Below, one piece after another: positions 62,722-64,000 of a stretch of DNA of 64,000 nucleotides (within the stretch, counting starts at the first letter, position 1; each line of letters starts with the position of its first letter). The position numbers were made by a program, and so were the translations under genes. The stretch is from NCBI GenBank assembly GCA_963726765.1, contig CAVSDH010000008.1:1-64000 (forward strand), in the 5' to 3' direction. Source of the DNA: CAIWHR01 sp963726765. GTDB taxonomy: Bacteria; Pseudomonadota; Gammaproteobacteria; Burkholderiales; Casimicrobiaceae. The notes below the pieces were generated by a model. It saw nothing but the letters and a program-made list of their open reading frames with translations, was not told where the DNA came from and ran no database searches.

Positions 62722-62732
62722 TGGTCCAACCA
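62722..62732 (-). promoter_or_regulatory. FadR-subfamily operator TGGTCCAACCA
   Basis: The 11-base site fits the FadR-subfamily GntR consensus T-N-GT-N3-AC-N-A exactly and is palindromic. It abuts the -35 box of the regulator gene promoter. This is the expected place for autoregulation and control of the uronate genes. Confidence 0.6.
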
Positions 62733-62763
62733 CCGGACCAGCTGCGGCGCCGGGGGACGACCG

Positions 62764-63090
62764 CTACGTCGCCAGGAAGTCCTCCCGCTGCGGCGTGAAC
62801 GTATCGAGCAGCCGGCCGGCCCGGCGGCACACGCAGCCGTGCTCGATCCCCGGGCGCTTGTAGAGCGTGTCGCCGGCGTGAACCACCCGCGTCTCGCCGC
62901 CGATCGTGAACAGGAACTCGCCCGACAGAACATAGGTGAGCTGCTCGTGCGGATGGGTGTGTAGCGGACCGACGGCGCCTTCCTCGAACTCGACCTCGAC
63001 CTGCATCAGGCCGCCGCCGTGGGCGAGGATCCGCCGGCGCACACCACCCCCCAGGTCCTCGAAGGGGCAGTCGTCAAGCCGGACGAACAT
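62764..63090 (-). CDS. kdgF: Cupin, KdgF-like uronate linearisation enzyme
   Basis: This 108-residue cupin has start MFVRLDDCPFEDLGGGVRRR, the metal site GPLHTHPHEQLTYVLSGEFL (His-x-His...Gln) and the end LDTFTPQREDFLAT, which is near-identical in style to pectin-utilisation KdgF proteins. KdgF opens 4,5-unsaturated monouronates to the linear ketonised form. The downstream regulator and the uxaC/uxuB genes support it. Confidence 0.88.
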   Translation of the reverse strand: MFVRLDDCPFEDLGGGVRRRILAHGGGLMQVEVEFEEGAVGPLHTHPHEQLTYVLSGEFLFTIGGETRVVHAGDTLYKRPGIEHGCVCRRAGRLLDTFTPQREDFLAT

Positions 63091-63159
63091 GGTCGTTCTC
63101 CGCGAATCGGGCGACGATCGCCAGAGCGCCATGGGCGCGCACGAAGGAAGTCCTCCCGA

Positions 63160-63729
63160 TTATTTCGGCGCCCGGAAATGCCCGGACTTTCCGCCGGACT
63201 TTTCGAGCAGCCGGACATGCTCGATGCGCATCGCCCGGTCGGCGGCCTTGCACATGTCGTAAACGACGAGCAATCCGGTCGTGACCGCGGTCAGCGCCTC
63301 CATCTCGACGCCGGTACGGTCAAGGGTCTCGGCGGTGACTTCGATCTCGATGGCGCTTGCGCGCGCATCGAAGCTGAAATCGACGGCCAGACGCGTGAGG
63401 GGCACCGGATGGCACAGCGGAATCAGGTCTGCCGTGCGTTTCGCCGCCTGGATCGCGGCGACGCGCGCAACACCGAGCACGTCGCCTTTCCGGGCACCGC
63501 CGCGCCGGATGAGCGCAAGCGTTTCCGGCAGCATCGTGATCCTGCCGCCGGCGCGCGCGATGCGCCGGGTCACGTCCTTGCCGGCGACGTCGACCATGTG
63601 TGCCTGACCGGCCGCGTCGAAATGGGTAAAATGGGCATTCCGTGAGCCCGCTGCCTGCCGCGTGCCGGGCCGCTTGGCCCCGCGCGTCGCGGACGCGGAC
63701 TTCGTCGTCGTGCCCTCGCTGCGCGCCAC
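63160..63729 (-). CDS. moaC: Cyclic pyranopterin monophosphate synthase
   Basis: This 189-residue molybdenum-cofactor enzyme has the AHMVDVAGKDVTRRIARAGG opening, the conserved LIPLCHPVPLTRLAVDFSF motif and VEMEALTAVTTGLLVVYDMC with KAADRAMRIEHVRLLEKSGG near the end. An N-terminal basic extension of about 30 residues (Lys/Arg/Ala/Thr-rich) is unusual and may be a false start. An internal start near the domain edge is possible. Confidence 0.94.
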   Translation of the reverse strand: MARSEGTTTKSASATRGAKRPGTRQAAGSRNAHFTHFDAAGQAHMVDVAGKDVTRRIARAGGRITMLPETLALIRRGGARKGDVLGVARVAAIQAAKRTADLIPLCHPVPLTRLAVDFSFDARASAIEIEVTAETLDRTGVEMEALTAVTTGLLVVYDMCKAADRAMRIEHVRLLEKSGGKSGHFRAPK

Positions 63730-63805
63730 GACAGCCTCCTTAGGCGTGAACTTCGGATATCGCCAAGTATCTTAGCATCAGGTCCCGCCTCTTCCGGCCC
63801 CGCCG

Positions 63806-64000
63806 ATGTCCCGAATTCCGCCGCTCACCTTGCCAATCCCGTTGCCGCACCGATCGACGACGCGCCGGCTGGTCACTGCCGTCGTCGCGCTCGCTCTTGC
63901 GCTGCAGCCGATCGCGCCGGCCACGGTGGCGATTTCGTCGGCCAACGCGCAGTCGCTTCCCGATCTCGGCGACGAATCGCAGGCTCTGTTTTCGCCCGTG
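63806..64000 (+). CDS. BepA-like M48 metalloprotease (N-terminus only, runs off right edge)
   Basis: Only 65 residues are visible. They comprise a signal peptide (LVTAVVALALALQPIAPA with cleavage near ANAQS) followed by LPDLGDESQALFSP, which is the start typical of periplasmic M48 proteases that carry a TPR domain (BepA/YfgC). The HExxH motif would be further right. The start ATG at 63806 is in a divergent region with moaC. Confidence 0.75.
   Translation, partial: MSRIPPLTLPIPLPHRSTTRRLVTAVVALALALQPIAPATVAISSANAQSLPDLGDESQALFSPV

Noticed and set aside
1..64000. tRNA, rRNA, insertion sequences, prophage genes
   Set aside because: I looked for transposase and integrase motifs, tRNA-like cloverleaf ends and rRNA-like stretches and found none that I could support.

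Overview
This window is GC-rich (about 65%, judged by eye) chromosomal DNA from a Gram-negative proteobacterium, most likely a betaproteobacterium. The main indicators are the rpsF-priB-rpsR-rplI operon, a CrbS/CrbR acetate-switch cluster beside actP-yjcH, an L-Ara4N (arn) lipid A modification operon, and several periplasmic-binding-protein transport operons. Genes are packed tightly, often with 4-base ATGA/GTGA overlaps. I saw no tRNA, rRNA, insertion sequence, prophage or CRISPR array.

Layout. 1-9.4 kb (minus strand): a long run of a LIV-type branched-chain/amide ABC transporter (livG, livF, binding protein, livH, livM), a YwqK-like secreted protein, an apparently exported FAH-family protein and a peptide/opine-type ABC transporter that runs off the left edge. 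9.5-19.4 kb (minus): the acetate module, with DUF485 and actP, then a CBS/nucleotidyltransferase (DUF294) protein, a 65-residue membrane protein, the symporter-kinase crbS, the regulator crbR and a membrane sensor-like protein ending in a DnaQ-type exonuclease. 19.8-22.9 kb: an acyl-CoA ligase/enoyl-CoA hydratase pair, divergent from a cobalamin adenosyltransferase. 23-27.1 kb: two paralogous small membrane proteins, a second FAH-family hydrolase, cysS and an acetyltransferase. 27.3-35.2 kb (plus): a complete-looking arn operon in which arnA is split into two genes with a TMEM175-type channel gene between them. 35.2-37.3 kb: bcp and a PIN-PhoH ATPase. 37.4-41.0 kb (minus): a glycan cassette (methyltransferase, SEC-C/TPR/glycosyltransferase, WbsX-like). 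41.0-45.7 kb: dnaB, a two-component system and a PAP2 phosphatase. 45.8-49.9 kb: the S6-PriB-S18-L9 operon, a lipoprotein peptidase, a DUF4124 protein and dtd. 49.9-63.1 kb (minus): DoxX, pirin and an outer-membrane-like protein, then a large hexuronate catabolism locus (uxaC, uxuB, ABC importer, TRAP importer, FadR-type regulator, kdgF). moaC and the start of a bepA-like protease close the window.

How the genes work together. The hexuronate locus takes up uronates through TRAP and possibly ABC systems, linearises unsaturated uronates (KdgF), isomerises (UxaC) and reduces them (UxuB). A FadR-subfamily operator abuts a good promoter in front of its regulator. The arn operon would attach aminoarabinose to lipid A. 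The Crb module would sense acetate or a related solute and control acetate uptake and activation.

Quality caution. At least 25 conserved genes or segments switch reading frame by what looks like a single-base insertion or deletion, often in G or C runs. The worst stretch is 9.6-12.5 kb. The spread through housekeeping and operon genes suggests consensus errors more than true gene decay, so broken genes are described by their reconstructed products.
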